From Chenopodium formosanum (taxonomy: Eukaryota; Streptophyta; Magnoliopsida; Caryophyllales; Amaranthaceae): a stretch of DNA of 64,000 nucleotides. Below the pieces are notes generated by a model. The model did not search any database, had not been told where the DNA came from, and worked only from the letters and a program-made list of their open reading frames with translations. The translations under genes were made by a program, and so were the position numbers. Below, in pieces: positions 33,776-46,546 of the stretch (position 1 is the stretch's first letter; every line of letters starts with the position of its first letter). The DNA lies in contig CM044873.1 of assembly GCA_024500155.1 (NCBI GenBank), positions 4,593,001-4,657,000 on the forward strand, given 5' to 3'.

Positions 33776-35894
33776 AAAAGTACAAAACATAACAGTTTAA
33801 CCACGAAAAATCATTTATCAAATTAAAAGCTTTAGCGATGTTTGTCTAAGATCAAAGCTAATTAATTAGTTATATGAGATAGGGAGTTTTTTTAATTGTA
33901 AATAAAGCCGTTTTTAGATACATACCTTCAAATGCGATTAACATTTTGTAATTGAATTCGGTTCTTTGAAATAATGATTTATATTTGTATGAATATTTTA
34001 AAAAAAAACCCACCTGTTACATATCATCCCAAATTCCCAACAGTACACACTCATGACCATACGTAGCCTCCTAAGCATTGAGGTAGCGTGGGATACATCC
34101 TCATGCATATTATTATTATATTTTTATATTAATGTTAATAAATTAATTAGCTAGTTAATGAAAGGAAACAAAAAGGAAAGCAACTATTATTATTACGAGT
34201 ACTTCTTTATCTACCTACTTAATTAGAATTATTTATTTGTCTTTAATTGCGCATTCATCATGATGAGGACACAATTAGGTTTTAGTGACACCCTAGATTT
34301 GATATGTAAGCTTAGAATTTGCTTATTCATCAATTTTTCAATAATTTTCCTCTTTTGTTCGAAGCCAATCAATTGCACGCGTAAATTGTCAATTTTCCCA
34401 TCACTTTTAGTTGATTTTGGATAATGCTTCTTCCACTTACAAATTATTAAATGGTGTTTTAAGATTGCAAGCTAAGATTTTCAAAATTGGTATGAATATA
34501 ACGAAATTTTTTCCCATGTGTTGAAAATTGATAATTCTGTTATTTTGTTTTCTTTTTTGGAACTTATATTTCATCATCAAGATAAGGTTATAGAATTTAT
34601 ATAGGATACTTCGGAATACACCAATTAGGTAAAAGAAAGATACTTATAAATGAATAATTATGTTCAATCTCTTTAAGTACCAAACAAAGGAAAATAAGAA
34701 AACATACTCTTCATACCGAGGAAACGATTTCCCCTAATTGACCAAATTCCATGTAAAGGTGGGTCAATATGTGCCTAATACGGAGAAATCAATAAACTTG
34801 ACCTGCATTCTAACTTTGATTTCAAGTTTTGAGTCTGTTTTATTTACCTGATCTTATATAGAGTACCGATTAGTTGCTATCAGTTTTTATCTGAGTTTAT
34901 ATTTATTGAATTTATCTTAATTTTTAAAAAATATTATCAATCTAACTTATTTGAGGTATTCTTGAGATTTTCTGTACCGTACATAAGTGAAAATAAGTCG
35001 AATAGAGTGGGTATATGAAGACAACACTCCGTACGAGCATGTAATGTCTCAAGGATAGATGGATGTGTCAGAGCAAAGGGCAACTACATGGAAAAGGCAC
35101 TTGTTTTATTGTTTTGATTGATTGATTCATGTGAGGGTGAAACACTAACTTTCTTGTTTTACTTGACTGCATATCTCAGATACCTCAACCATAGCATATA
35201 GCCCCTCTCTTAGACTGTATGTATGTGATTCCTCCCCCCTCAATTATTTTCATTATTTTACCCCCACAATTTTTCAACAGTAAAAATATTTAACTAATTA
35301 CTACTGTACAAAAAGAAGAGATATTTATAGAAATGACCAATAAATTTTTTATTACTAGTGGTACTACTACACTACATTGGAGAGTGGTAGATATAATATG
35401 GTATAGTGTGACATAAAAATAGAGGGACATTTAATAATGACATTTCAAAGTTAGTATTGGGAATACCAGTAAAGTATAAAGAAAAAAAAAAGGTATAAAA
35501 ACAAATCAAGTGCTTCTAAAGAAAATGGCCAAAATAGCCTGCTACACTTGGTCACTATCAAAATGAGGTCACGGATCTACTAGCATTCTAGCAACATTTT
35601 TAACAACAATTTTAAGAAAAAAAAAAACTACTAGAAGTTCTAATACATTATGTACAAACTACAAAGTGACCTCAAAAAAGAAGGCAAAAAAAAGGTGATT
35701 AATAAAAACCACCTATGTATAAAATGAAAAAAGAAAAAAAAAAAAAAAGTTTGATTATACATACATTAATGGTTACAACATACAGTGAAAATTTTTGTTT
35801 ATACCATTCCATGGTGGTGGTATAGAGGAAAATTTTGTGGAGCTTCAAGACTACCACCTTCATGTTCCGGCGAATTCGAAAATTTTAGGAGATG
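33776..35894. other. intergenic DNA and BRI1 3' flank
   Basis: The last few hundred bases should include the BRI1 3' untranslated region on the minus strand. The rest is AT-rich without genes. Confidence 0.4.
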
Positions 35895-38800
35895 TTATTT
35901 GAAGTTTCCTTCTGGGACTTCTTTTATGCTCATATCTAGGATATCGACTGTGGTGCTAAAACTCCCGCCCATGGTAGTAAAACTTCCGTCGTCTCCTGTA
36001 ATGGTAGACCCTGAATCGAACCCTGAACCTGCTTGGATTTCCTTGAACATTGCCATGACTTGAATCATTGTAGGCCGTTTCCACGGTCGGTCATCCAAGC
36101 AAGCACACGCGACTTTAAGATGCTCCAAGAGCTCGATTTCTAAATTCGGATCCTCTTTTGTTAGCTCGGGATCAAATACATCGCTTATTTTTAATTTTGC
36201 GTGCATTTTCACCCAACCAACAAGATTATTGTCACCAAAATCAGGTGAATCTGTAGGCTGCTTCCCTGTTAGTAACTCAAGTAACACCACACCATAACTA
36301 TACACATCCCCCTTGGTTGAACATCTAAAGCTTTGGTAGTACTCGGGTGGAACGTAACCCGGTGTACCAGCCAATGTGCTCACACTCAAATGAGTGTCCA
36401 TTGCACTCATAAGTCTGGCCATCCCGAAATCAGATACCCTTGCCTCCAAGTTTTCATCTAGCAAAACATTACTAGATTTCATGTCGCGGTGAATAATGTG
36501 GGGGATGCAATTATGATGAAGGAAAGCTAACCCTCGAGCTGCCCCTATCGCGATTTTCCTCCTTGCAACCCAATTTAGCTTGATCCCAGCCTTCCTTCGA
36601 TCATGCAGGACATCTTCAAGGGATCCATATTTCATGTATTCGTACACCAACAACCGCTCCTCCCCGACTTTGCAGTAACCCAAGAGAGGCACAAGGTTGC
36701 GGTGTTTGATCTTCCCGATTGTTTCCATTTCAGCAGTGAACTCTCGGTCTCCCTGCCCACTTATTTGTATCAGCTTCTTGATAGCAACAACACTGCCATC
36801 CTTGAGCTGAGCTTTATAAACATCACCAAACCCGCCTTTGCCTATCATACTGTCATCATGAAACCCATTTGTGGCTTCCAGAAGATCAGCAAAAGTAAGC
36901 TTCCGAAGTGGCTTCTCGAATGTAGCAAGGTTGATGCTCAATGCCTCGCGATTACTGGTAAACTTCCAGGCAGAAGTGGTGTTGTTGCCCGTTTGTGAGT
37001 TACCATCCATATAGATATCCTGCAGAGATTCCTTCTTCTTCCTCCTCTTCTTCACCTCAATGCCAACAATGATCACCCCGAATATACAGAACAAAGAGAA
37101 CAGCAACCCCATTGCCACGCTTCCAGCAAGAGAAGCCTGCCTCCCATGCTTTTTATGATTAGACGAATTTGCATCCGAGTTTCTATCACAAGCTGCCAGG
37201 GGATACCCACAGAGGCCGGTGTTATTGTAGAATCTAGAAGCCGGGAAGGTTTCAAACTGTGCTGATTCCGGAATCATACCAGAGAGCTCATTGTTGGACA
37301 AATCAATCTCGGTCAAGAAAGAAAGGCCACCCAAAGACGAAGGAATGGACCCTGAGAGATGGTTGTGAGAAAGATCCATAACGCCGATGTTCTTCATCCC
37401 TGAAAGATCTTCAGGAATTGGACCGGAGAGATTGTTATGACCCAAGTTCAAAATCGAGAGATAGAACATTGTGCCGAGCTCCTTTGGGATGCCACCTTGG
37501 AGATTGTTGTAAGACAAGTCAAGGAAAATCATGGAGCCATTGTAGTTAAAATTAGGCTGAGTATGACCTTGGTAGACTTGCTGAAATTTGCACATTGTAG
37601 GGATTCTAAGAACAGCATCAGACCTAATCCCGGCAAATTCGAGCAAATTACCCGTGCCATGACACCCTTTACCTCCATAGTTCCTCAGGTACACATACTT
37701 CTTCCCAACAACAAGTCCAATAGCCATCTTCCCCGACTGTTTGGCAATAGCAGGAGGAATACTCCCATTCAACATATTGCTATTCAAATCCAACCACAAC
37801 AAGCTCTTGCATTCCCCCAACTCGGATGGGACTTCACCGTAGAACGAGTTGTTAGAGAGCTTAAGGATAGCCAAATTCTTCAAGCTACCAATCCAAGATG
37901 GTATAGTTCCACTCAACCTATTACTCGAAAGCGAAATCCAGTTCAAGTTTGTGCAATTCATCAATCCAGAAGGGATAGTACCAGTCAACTCATTGTAGTC
38001 TAAGATCAGATTTTCGAGTGTTGGAATGTACTGAAGCTCAGTAGGGATGTCCCCTTGAAGCTTATTCATCCACATAATCAAGTCTTTCAACTGAGTAAGT
38101 AAGCCCAAACTAGATGGGATTCTCCCATTGAGGTAATTGAAACTAAGATCAAGTGAAACTAGCTGAGAACAATTACCAATAGTAGGAGGAATTGGGCCAG
38201 TGAGCATATTATTTTGGAGATAAAGTTCTTTCAATTTACTAGGGTTTTCACAAATCCCAGATGGGATTTTCCCAGAAATTTTATTTGAACTTAAATCCAA
38301 TGATTCTAAACTAGCAAGAGCAGAAAAGGAATCAGGCAAAACACCCACAAAGTTGTTAAAAGCTAGGTTTAATTTCTTCAAATTCCCCATTTTTAACAAC
38401 AAATCAACAGGCAAATCCCCAGTGAAATTGTTGCTAGAAATATCAAAAATTTCCAACATTTTGCAAGATTCAAAGCCAGTGGGGATCATACCAGTGTAAT
38501 TATTGAAGGAGACATCAAATTCCACCAAATTTGAGCAGAAATCATCAGCAAAACTCTCAGAAATCACCCCTTGAAATTGATTACTCCCCAAATTAACAAA
38601 CTCCAAGCTTGAAGATGATGGAAATGAGGGAAATCCACCAGTTAACAAATTACTTGATATATTCAAAAACTTCAAATTATTACACCCAATTAGTGCATTT
38701 CCCTCTATTTTTCCAGCAAATTTATTGGAAGATATATCAATATGCTTCAAATTAGGAGAATCTTTCCCAAAATTAGGAAATGGGGCTGAGATATTATTTG

Positions 38801-39500
38801 ATGAAATATCCAAATACTCCAAATTTGAGCATTTTGAAAGTGAAAAACTCCCATCTAGATTATTCCCTTTTATAGCAAAGTAAGTAAGCTTCTCACAACT
38901 TTGAGAAACCACCCATGGAAGAACTTGGTCCCCAGATAACTGATTCCCAGAAACATCCAAACTTTTTAAGGGTAACCCAATATGAGGAGGTGAAGAACCC
39001 TTGAAATCTCTAGAAGAATCTAGAAGATTGAAAGAGATGTTCAAAGAAGAAAGAGAAGAACATGAAGATAACCTAGCTATATCAAAGAAAGACCCAGAAA
39101 TAGAGTTGTGAGATAGGTCAATTTCTGAGAGAGAAGATGAACAAACAGAAATTTGTTCAAAAGAGCCAGTAATATTACAGGAAGAGAGAGAAAGTGAGGT
39201 AAGAAGTTCAATGGAAAAAAGATGAGTTGAAACAGAGGAAATATCAGTAGAAAGAGAAAGTGAAGTGAGATCCAAAGAAGTAACTCTTGAATTGTTGCAG
39301 AAAACTCCAGTGAATTGACACGGGTCGGAGTTTTCAACCCAGTTTTTGAGGGTATTCGGGTCAAGAAGAGAAGATTTGAAGCTCAATAATTTCTGGGAAT
39401 CACTAGTTTTAGCACAAAAAACAGGGGAAAACAGGGGAGGAGAGAGAAAGAGTAGTAAGAAGGTGTAAATTAGGTTCATTTTTTCTGGGTATTGTTTCAT
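35895..39500 (-). CDS. BRI1: brassinosteroid receptor kinase BRI1
   Basis: Intact intronless frame of 1201 codons, as usual for BRI1 (Arabidopsis 1196). A signal peptide (about 1-29) precedes the first Cys pair (C61, C68). About 25 LRRs follow, interrupted at about 588-655 by the island domain that, with neighbouring LRRs, binds brassinolide. The second Cys pair is C764/C771 and the membrane helix about 791-816. The kinase has GKGGFGDVY (887-895), Lys908, HRD (1004-1006), DFG (1024-1026) and the activation loop STLAGTPGYVPPE. The tail keeps the conserved SIKEVPEG end. All catalytic residues are present, so it should be an active RD kinase at the plasma membrane, pairing with BAK1/SERK and held off by BKI1. 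Met8 is an alternative start that gives a tidier signal peptide. Confidence 0.97.
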   Translation of the reverse strand: MKQYPEKMNLIYTFLLLFLSPPLFSPVFCAKTSDSQKLLSFKSSLLDPNTLKNWVENSDPCQFTGVFCNNSRVTSLDLTSLSLSTDISSVSTHLFSIELLTSLSLSSCNITGSFEQISVCSSSLSEIDLSHNSISGSFFDIARLSSCSSLSSLNISFNLLDSSRDFKGSSPPHIGLPLKSLDVSGNQLSGDQVLPWVVSQSCEKLTYFAIKGNNLDGSFSLSKCSNLEYLDISSNNISAPFPNFGKDSPNLKHIDISSNKFAGKIEGNALIGCNNLKFLNISSNLLTGGFPSFPSSSSLEFVNLGSNQFQGVISESFADDFCSNLVEFDVSFNNYTGMIPTGFESCKMLEIFDISSNNFTGDLPVDLLLKMGNLKKLNLAFNNFVGVLPDSFSALASLESLDLSSNKISGKIPSGICENPSKLKELYLQNNMLTGPIPPTIGNCSQLVSLDLSFNYLNGRIPSSLGLLTQLKDLIMWMNKLQGDIPTELQYIPTLENLILDYNELTGTIPSGLMNCTNLNWISLSSNRLSGTIPSWIGSLKNLAILKLSNNSFYGEVPSELGECKSLLWLDLNSNMLNGSIPPAIAKQSGKMAIGLVVGKKYVYLRNYGGKGCHGTGNLLEFAGIRSDAVLRIPTMCKFQQVYQGHTQPNFNYNGSMIFLDLSYNNLQGGIPKELGTMFYLSILNLGHNNLSGPIPEDLSGMKNIGVMDLSHNHLSGSIPSSLGGLSFLTEIDLSNNELSGMIPESAQFETFPASRFYNNTGLCGYPLAACDRNSDANSSNHKKHGRQASLAGSVAMGLLFSLFCIFGVIIVGIEVKKRRKKKESLQDIYMDGNSQTGNNTTSAWKFTSNREALSINLATFEKPLRKLTFADLLEATNGFHDDSMIGKGGFGDVYKAQLKDGSVVAIKKLIQISGQGDREFTAEMETIGKIKHRNLVPLLGYCKVGEERLLVYEYMKYGSLEDVLHDRRKAGIKLNWVARRKIAIGAARGLAFLHHNCIPHIIHRDMKSSNVLLDENLEARVSDFGMARLMSAMDTHLSVSTLAGTPGYVPPEYYQSFRCSTKGDVYSYGVVLLELLTGKQPTDSPDFGDNNLVGWVKMHAKLKISDVFDPELTKEDPNLEIELLEHLKVACACLDDRPWKRPTMIQVMAMFKEIQAGSGFDSGSTITGDDGSFTTMGGSFSTTVDILDMSIKEVPEGNFK

Positions 39501-39650
39501 TGAATCATGAAGGAGAAATAGGAAGTGGGTATTAATTAGTTAGGGTTTCAGAGTCCGCCATTGATGAGAAAGATGAGAGCTTGAGAGAGAAACAGGGGAG
39601 GAGAGAGAAAGAAGAGAGGTGAAAGACTGGACTAAGAAAGAAGAGAAGAG

Positions 39651-39658
39651 TATATATT
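39651..39658 (-). promoter_or_regulatory. probable BRI1 TATA box
   Basis: AATATATA on the minus strand, about 150 bp upstream of the first ATG, followed in transcription order by a CT-rich leader (GAGAGA-type sequence on the plus strand, 39550-39650). This is the expected layout of a plant core promoter with a pyrimidine patch. Confidence 0.6.
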
Positions 39659-40267
39659 AAGAGAAGAGAGAGAAAGATGAAGACTTGGGGAGGAGTGGAG
39701 GTAACAGCTGTTGCTCACATGCCATGTGATACTCTCTCTCTATAAATTTGTTCTTCCAACTCCTTCATTTTCTCTCTCGTCTGTTAAAAAATTAATTTTA
39801 AAAAAAAAATTAAAATAATAATTTTTTTTTTTTTTTAAAATATGGGGTGTGAAATGGGGTAATTGGAAGGAAGGTGTAAATAATTAATTTTTGGGTTGAT
39901 TTGAGATTTTTTTTAAAAGAAAATAATAAATAAAAAATGGGGTGTTTGTTTATTTATTTGTCTTGTCTATCAAGGTTTTTTTTTATGAAAAAGAAAAGGA
40001 AAATGTGTTCGTGTGAGTAACCATGGATCCATCTTAAAGCAATTACACATGTCAACATCGAAGGGTCCCCGGTTAAAAAGCTAGCCATGCCGTCTTTATT
40101 TTTACCCTTTTTATTCTATGTTGTGTATTGTGGTCTTGTACTCTACTTTGACTACAAAATTCTCTATTAAGAGAAGTTAACAACATTCAATAAATATGTA
40201 AATTCAAAATTTAATCTACTAAACACATGAAACCATGTCTTTATAAGATTTTCCCCCTGTGTTATTA
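39659..40267. other. BRI1 upstream region
   Basis: AT-rich promoter-proximal DNA between the TATA box and a Stowaway MITE, with long A/T tracts near 39785-39840. No specific site called. Confidence 0.4.
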
Positions 40268-40269
40268 TA

Positions 40270-40594
40270 CTCCCTCCGTCCCTTTATTACACGCCTTTTT
40301 CTCATTTTGCACGGGAATTAAGAAAGCTTAAGATTCCTTAAAACTAAAAATTGGAAGTACAAATATGCATGTGGGGTTAGAGAGAGATAGAAAGAGAGAA
40401 AAAGGTGGTTGAGAATTAAGAGAGAGAAAGTATTGAGAATTGATATAAAGTACAAAACAGAAAAAGAAAAATGATGACAACTCATCAAAACAAGAATAAT
40501 ATTGGCAAAAAGTACAACCTATAATTAGAAACAGACACTTAATTTTGGTCACCCCAAAAAGGAATACAGGCATGTAATAAAGGGACGGAGGGAG
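40270..40594. mobile_element. Stowaway MITE, about 325 bp, upstream of BRI1
   Basis: Ends CTCCCTCCGTCCCTTTATTA and TAATAAAGGGACGGAGGGAG, flanked by TA at 40268-40269 and 40595-40596. An A-run follows at about 40617. It lies about 0.8 kb upstream of the BRI1 ATG, close enough to affect its promoter. Confidence 0.92.
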
Positions 40595-40596
40595 TA

Positions 40597-41997
40597 GGGA
40601 TCACAGTAAAAATGAAAAAAAAAAAAAAAAAAATTTGAAAATTCTACCTTTTGTGATTTTCATATTACATTACATAATAGGATGACATATGCCCTCGATT
40701 AGTAAGTTAAAACACTGTTTTAACCAACTCTCTTCTTGCCTTTGATGAAGCCAACATTTTCACTTGATGACCCTTCAATTCATTTCATGAACTTGTTACC
40801 GTATTTTACTCTCGTCTTATTCAAACCAAAACACATAAGTGATTTACAAATTAGATCATTCAATAACTTATACTCGTACTTTCATTTACTTATTATGATA
40901 TGAATTCAATTCTTGATTAAAGCATTTTTCTCAAGACAAACATATCAAATGTCATCTACGAGGATAATATGGTACCATGCCACCAGCTCACCACTGATGA
41001 GGATGAAACAGGTGGTGGTGATATTATAGTATTTGTAAAGCTCATATGTTAGGCTTTGTGACCATGTCAAATAACTCAAGTTTGTGCACATTTAGGCTCT
41101 GGTTTATGCAATTTTAATGTCAAATGTTAATGTATATCTATTCTATTATTAGTCAATTTTTTCAGGAACTAGTTATAATCACACTATTTGTAAATAATTT
41201 TATTAAAATAACCGTAACTACTATTGACCATAAATTAGGGTCTACCGTCCAAATAGCAAAAACGTAAATTCAGACACTTCTTCCCATTCTACAAAGTTGA
41301 ATACAATGTAGAGTACTAGAGTGTAGACTGTAGTAGTAGTAACATTTAACGTCTTGGTAAGTAGCATAAATAAACTGAGTGTTGACTAGAAATCTAGAAT
41401 CTACTTGTATACTTCGTATATTTTTGTTCCTAAATTTGGCACCAGGAAAAAACAAAAACAAAAAAAGAAAAAAACTCCGTAGTATTATATTATTTTCTTC
41501 TGAATACAAATTAAATGCACTATTGTATTTTTTTAATTAGTTAAAATAAATCAATTACAAAAGGTTTTATAGGGATTAAGATCGACCCCGTCTTATTACA
41601 AGCCTAATCCTCGACATAATTGGTCCACAACAATGGCCAATATGGATTGATCGGTACCTATTGTAGCCTTTGTAGAGTATGAGACGTATCCACACGTAGA
41701 AGTGAATAGAATTTGAATTTATGTCCCATAGGCCATAGTTAATGTTCTCCATCTTCATTACTAGAGAATTTGTAATCTTTTCGTCCCGTATTGACCATTT
41801 TATATTGACTTTTTATTATTTACTTTGGATTATACTGGCTCATGATGTTATTTATATTTACATAATATACATTTGTTGGTTAATAACTACCATACATAGT
41901 TTTTTTCAATATTTTTCCCTGTTGTATGATGACCTCCTTAATTATTGTCAGTTAATTCTAAATTTTAATGGAAAAAACAATTAGGAAATTCACGAGT
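40597..41997. other. AT-rich intergenic DNA, no gene seen
   Basis: Frames at 41270-41984 are AT-rich and unrecognisable. Confidence 0.4.
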
Positions 41998-42071
41998 TGA
42001 ATCATGCTCTATTATACTCCCTTGCATATCACAATCACGGGTGAATCATGCTCTATTGTACTCCCTTGCAT
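41998..42071. repeat. 30-bp direct repeat, two copies, period 44
   Basis: Units at 41998-42027 and 42042-42071 (TGAATCATGCTCTATT then TACTCCCTTGCAT) differ at one base. Small tandem duplication. Confidence 0.85.
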
Positions 42072-43065
42072 GAAAACGTCGATTAGCAAACTTTTCTTTG
42101 ATCTTATTTTGTTCACGTTATTTTCAATCGTTTCAGAAGCATTAATTCCGCATGCTTACCATACCAATCTAATTTAATGTTCTAAGCTAGTTAATTAGAA
42201 ATACAAAAATCTTTCAAATACATAACTTATGCATAAACTATTTTTCTTACAGAATGATGATAAGTAACGGAGGGTTAGGAATTGAACTAGGCTTTTTGAA
42301 AGAAATGACATTAATTTTTGTATTTCCATACCAAAGGATTCGGTTGTCTCACTAATAAGTTTCCGCGTGCGGAAGATTAGGAAAGGTTGGATAGATGAAT
42401 ACATCATTGTCCAATAGTATCAACTATTATTTTTTTATTAAGGGTAGGAGATTCTACATTATTGCTAATTTTATTATAATACTTTTCATCAAAAAATATA
42501 TTATTATAATATTATAATTTTTTAAAAAAAGCTCGACTCGAATTTGGGTCCGGTCTCGGCCTCACAAGGACGAGGCGAGACTAAAAAGATGATGAAATAG
42601 ATAATGTGATTTTTGGTTTGTTTTTAGGGCCAAAAGGCCTCTTCTTATATTAATTTAAGTATTATTCGTAGTACCATTAATTTTAAACAACACATTGTCA
42701 CATCTGTTCTACTATTCTAGGCCCGTAAGACTGAAAAGCTAGAAGGTACGTTAGTATCTTTAATTTTTCTTTTTTTCTTGTCCCTCTTTATAATTTTATT
42801 TTTGTTTTTTTTTTTTATATTATGATTATTACTACAGCTTTGATTTTGTTTTTATTTTAAGTTAATACGAAGTAATTTGTCAGCCTTTTTGGCTTTAAGC
42901 TCTTGATTAAAATAAAATAATTGTAGTACCACCATTTGTAGGACCCACATTAATGCAAGTATGTCACCCTCTTCGGTGTTCTCTAATTTAATTCAATTCA
43001 ATCTTAATTTTTTACTTTTTTATTCTATTTTGAGCTTCACTTGTATTTTATACTCCGTGTTTTTA
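42072..43065. other. AT-rich intergenic DNA, nothing recognised
   Basis: The patch CGACTCGAATTTGGGTCCGG near 42534 is the only GC-richer segment. Confidence 0.4.
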
Positions 43066-43179
43066 TACTCCTTCCATCCCTAAAAAAAAAAAGTACTCCC
43101 TCCGTCCCTAAATTACAACTGGTTATATGTATTTATTGAGAAAAAAACAAATTTCAACTGATTAGGCATAGGGAGGATA
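43066..43179. mobile_element. cluster of broken Stowaway ends
   Basis: A lone TIR TACTCCTTCCATCCCTAAAA at 43066 is followed at 43094 by TACTCCCTCCGTCCCTAAAT. A weak inverse (GGCATAGGGAGGATA) ends at 43179. A third TIR-like ATTCCCTCGATTTATTTTTA lies near 43213. The second pair may be an 86-bp eroded element and the others are fragments. Confidence 0.5.
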
Positions 43180-43829
43180 CTTCAAATTTGTTGAGCTATT
43201 AGCATTATCTAATATTCCCTCGATTTATTTTTATTTTTCCAGCCTGATCTCTATTTCGAAAAAATAACTTTAATCATTTTCATCATTCAAGAGCTTAAAA
43301 AAAGTTTTGTGAATGTTTTACAATAGCGTCAATTGAAGATATTCGTTCATGCTCTAACGAGTGCACAGAAAAAACAAAAAAGAAAAGATCGACAAAAAAA
43401 GGCATTAATACGTAATATAATTTAAACGGAGTAGAGAATAAATTGCAATACTGTTATTTTTATTGATGATACTTCCAATCCTACATAATACAAGCAATTC
43501 AAGTTTATAGTGGTCACTTCTTTCTTTTTTGTTTTTGTCTTCCTTTTTTTTAATTTGATTTTTAACATTGAATTCTCATTTCCTTTCAAAATGACCAATA
43601 ATGGCATTTAAACTATTAAGCAGCTAGCTAGGTATAGATTGCACGTAGTGGAATTGCATGCAATATATATATGCGGCTCTCATCTCCAATTATATTGCAA
43701 TACTATTATATTCATTGCTCTTCTAACCTTTTCTTTGATCCCTCGCTCCCCTTACATTTCTTCGACTAGCGACATGTAACACGAAGGAAGGTTGTTATAC
43801 ATATATTTACAAGTTCCGTTATAAAGTAA
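43180..43829. other. AT-rich intergenic DNA, nothing recognised
   Basis: No gene or complete element. Confidence 0.4.
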
Positions 43830-43832
43830 TTA

Positions 43833-43939
43833 CGATTTGTTCTCTTCAGATTATGTTTAGTTCGGTTCAGTTCTTAGTTTCCTTCTCGCATAAAATATTC
43901 AGTTTAGTTTAGTTCAGTTCAGTCAATCAGAACAGACCC
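43833..43939. mobile_element. Tourist-like MITE, GAACT-pentamer family
   Basis: TTA at 43830-43832 and 43940-43942. The left end is eroded (CGATTTGTTCTCTTC), the right end is AATCAGAACAGACCC. Interior TTCGGTTCAGTTC, CATAAAATATTCAG and AGTTCAGTTCAG. Confidence 0.75.
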
Positions 43940-43942
43940 TTA

Positions 43943-46404
43943 CTCTTTAAAAAAAAAGACCGTATTTATTTTGCTCGTAACACAGTTATTTACAATTATT
44001 TTCATGTTAAACTATATAATATCACATGTTTGTCGTAAAATCTTTGATTCACTGGCTAACCAACCTTATCATCATGCATTCATGCATGTGCTACTATGCT
44101 AATTAATCAATTGTTTGACATTAATATTTCTTTTATTTCTTAAATAAGCAAAACCAAAATAATTTGAAATTGAAATGGAATCCAATTCAAGTATAGGCAT
44201 TTTGTCAAGCTACAAAACCTAGCGATGCTATAACTGATAAAATTAGTTAGAGATCTGTCTTCAAAAAAAAAAAATAGTTAGAGATCATATCAGGTGACAC
44301 ATGTTTGAATAAGAGCAAATATATGTGTGCTACTAATTTTATAGAATCAACCCTATACTCCTATTACTAGATCGTGCATATATTTGTCCCCTCTATATTT
44401 GCAAACTATTGTATGCATGCCGTAATTTTAAAATTTATTCCGTATGAAATAATGATAAATGTTGGAGAAATTAGCAAAAAGGAAATTATATATGATCATT
44501 CCGTTGAACAAAATGTTCTTGTCATTATGCCACGTGTACCATTATTTTTTCCAAGTATATATCTTGAAAGTTAAAATATGGATTATGTATTGCAATTTAA
44601 AGAGATTAAAGATAATAATAACAAAGTTTCAAAAATGTTTAGAAAAAAAAAATTCAATAATGTCTCAATTTTCTTCCAATAGATTAGGGGTGTTTTTGTT
44701 CATTAAGAATATTTTTTCTTGAAAAAAAGTTCAATAAATAATGTCAAATGAATATCTAAGTTGTAATAAGATTTAAACTCTACTGTATTTGACTTGTCTA
44801 AACTAACGTATCATCTGTGAAATTTGTTTTAGTTGTGAATTTAGCTTGATGGGAAATCTTTGTTTGCTTAAATATAAACTTATTCAAACCTATTGAATTA
44901 CATAAACTTGTACAAAAATATGAAATGATCATAATTTAAAAGTCGAATTCTAAAAATAGGTGAAAATACAGTGATAGAGATACAACCTAGATAAGTCGCA
45001 CGGATTCATTTGGATATATAGAGCACACTATTCTTATTAGTGAACCACAATTACTGATATAGTCTTGTACTCGTGAGGAAATCAATTACGTTCAATCCCT
45101 AGTTCAATCCCTAGTTCATTCACCACTAAAACTTAATTTTCAATTTACAAAAAGAACTCTCCCTTTCAAAAGAACTTCAAATTGCTTATGACCAAGAGAT
45201 ATATGAGTAAGATTTAAAGAATAAATAGGCCAAAAGCTTAATCCTTTATATAATTTTGGTCTAGTCGATCGTTTTATATTATAAGATTTTAGCCTATGGT
45301 TTTTGGATGCATTATCACATTATTAGTGTAGAAAAAACATGACGCATAATCTTTTGTGTAGCAAAAGATTTCGTGTATATATATATCATGGAAAAATTCA
45401 AAAATGACAGGAAGAAATTTGACATGAGACATGACTAATAAGTTCCTCAAAATTACACGGCTAGTAAGTCCCTTTCGAAACTTTTATGATAGGACCTAAA
45501 TTTCGGCATATTCATCCAACTTATACCCATCCTTTCTAATCCTCATTGGCATGGATAAGTGCATAAGTCTATTTAAGAAGCAAAAAAAAAATGTACGAAT
45601 AAATTACTAAGCCAAAGGAGTTATCGAGTTGTGAGTCTCATTGTATACATAAACTGTTATTGAAAGACTCACCCATCATAAGTCATATGTGCGACACGGG
45701 TCAGATCGATCCAAAAGTAGCTCCAATAAATTGAGTTTTTTAGCAATTGGCCGGGCAAAGCTTCAATTTGATGTATAAATAAGAATTATGAGTCCTTATT
45801 ATTTATAATCTTTAACGAATTTTTTCTATTTATTTGTTATTTTTGTGGTAAATAAGTATTATTGCTATTGGAAGTGTTTTATTTTGTGGGGAAAACATGC
45901 AAGAACTTTAATGATTAAGAGAAACATGGGACATTGTTTTCAAATTTTTAATGTGTATATGGTATGTGTAAAATAAGGCTCTTAAATTGAGCAAGATAGC
46001 CAGAGACAGGGAGAGTGCCACAAGGTGGATGATCAACAGTATATGAGAACACAAATACTGCTTATTGATTGTAACAATTTCCTTTAAGAAAGGTACAATA
46101 TAATTACAATACATATTACTTTATTTGGCTAATGATTTATACTTTTTACCCTTGGTCACACGAATCGCCCATTTATCTCCACTTCTTTCATCTTCTTAAA
46201 AAGATCGAAGTATGCATCTCTCTCAAACTATAATTATCTATATACCTGCAGTACTTTGATATTTACACTTTTCATTTATCACCTTTGATTGCATCTTTTA
46301 TTAATGTTTAATTTAAAACCAAATAATACCTGTACTATAATGTTGGATTAGCGTGTATATTTTTATATTAGGAATTCATGACAAAAACACGCATAAATCA
46401 TTGT
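43943..46404. other. AT-rich intergenic DNA, no gene seen
   Basis: Short frames at 44374-44722 and 45908-46114 are not credible. A 13-bp word TTCAATCCCTAGT is repeated in tandem near 45092-45117. Confidence 0.4.
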
Positions 46405-46446
46405 AACTAAGGTCTATTCTTTACCTTATCTTTGCTAAACTTTAAG

Positions 46447-46491
<45 letters not shown>

Positions 46492-46546
46492 TACAAACTA
46501 AGGTCTATTCTTTACCTTATCTTTGCTAAACTTTAAGTAATTTTAT
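46405..46546. repeat. 51-bp direct repeat flanking an (AT)n/T-run microsatellite
   Basis: The segment beginning AACTAAGGTCTATTC and ending TAAGTAATTTTAT is identical at 46405-46455 and 46496-46546. Between them lie (AT)n (about 46453-46483) and T10. Perfect identity implies a recent duplication, perhaps by slippage or break repair at the microsatellite. Confidence 0.9.

Noticed and set aside
37437..38003. 188-codon plus-strand open frame
   Set aside because: Lies antisense inside the BRI1 LRR coding region; the repeat codon pattern opens the opposite strand. No motif.
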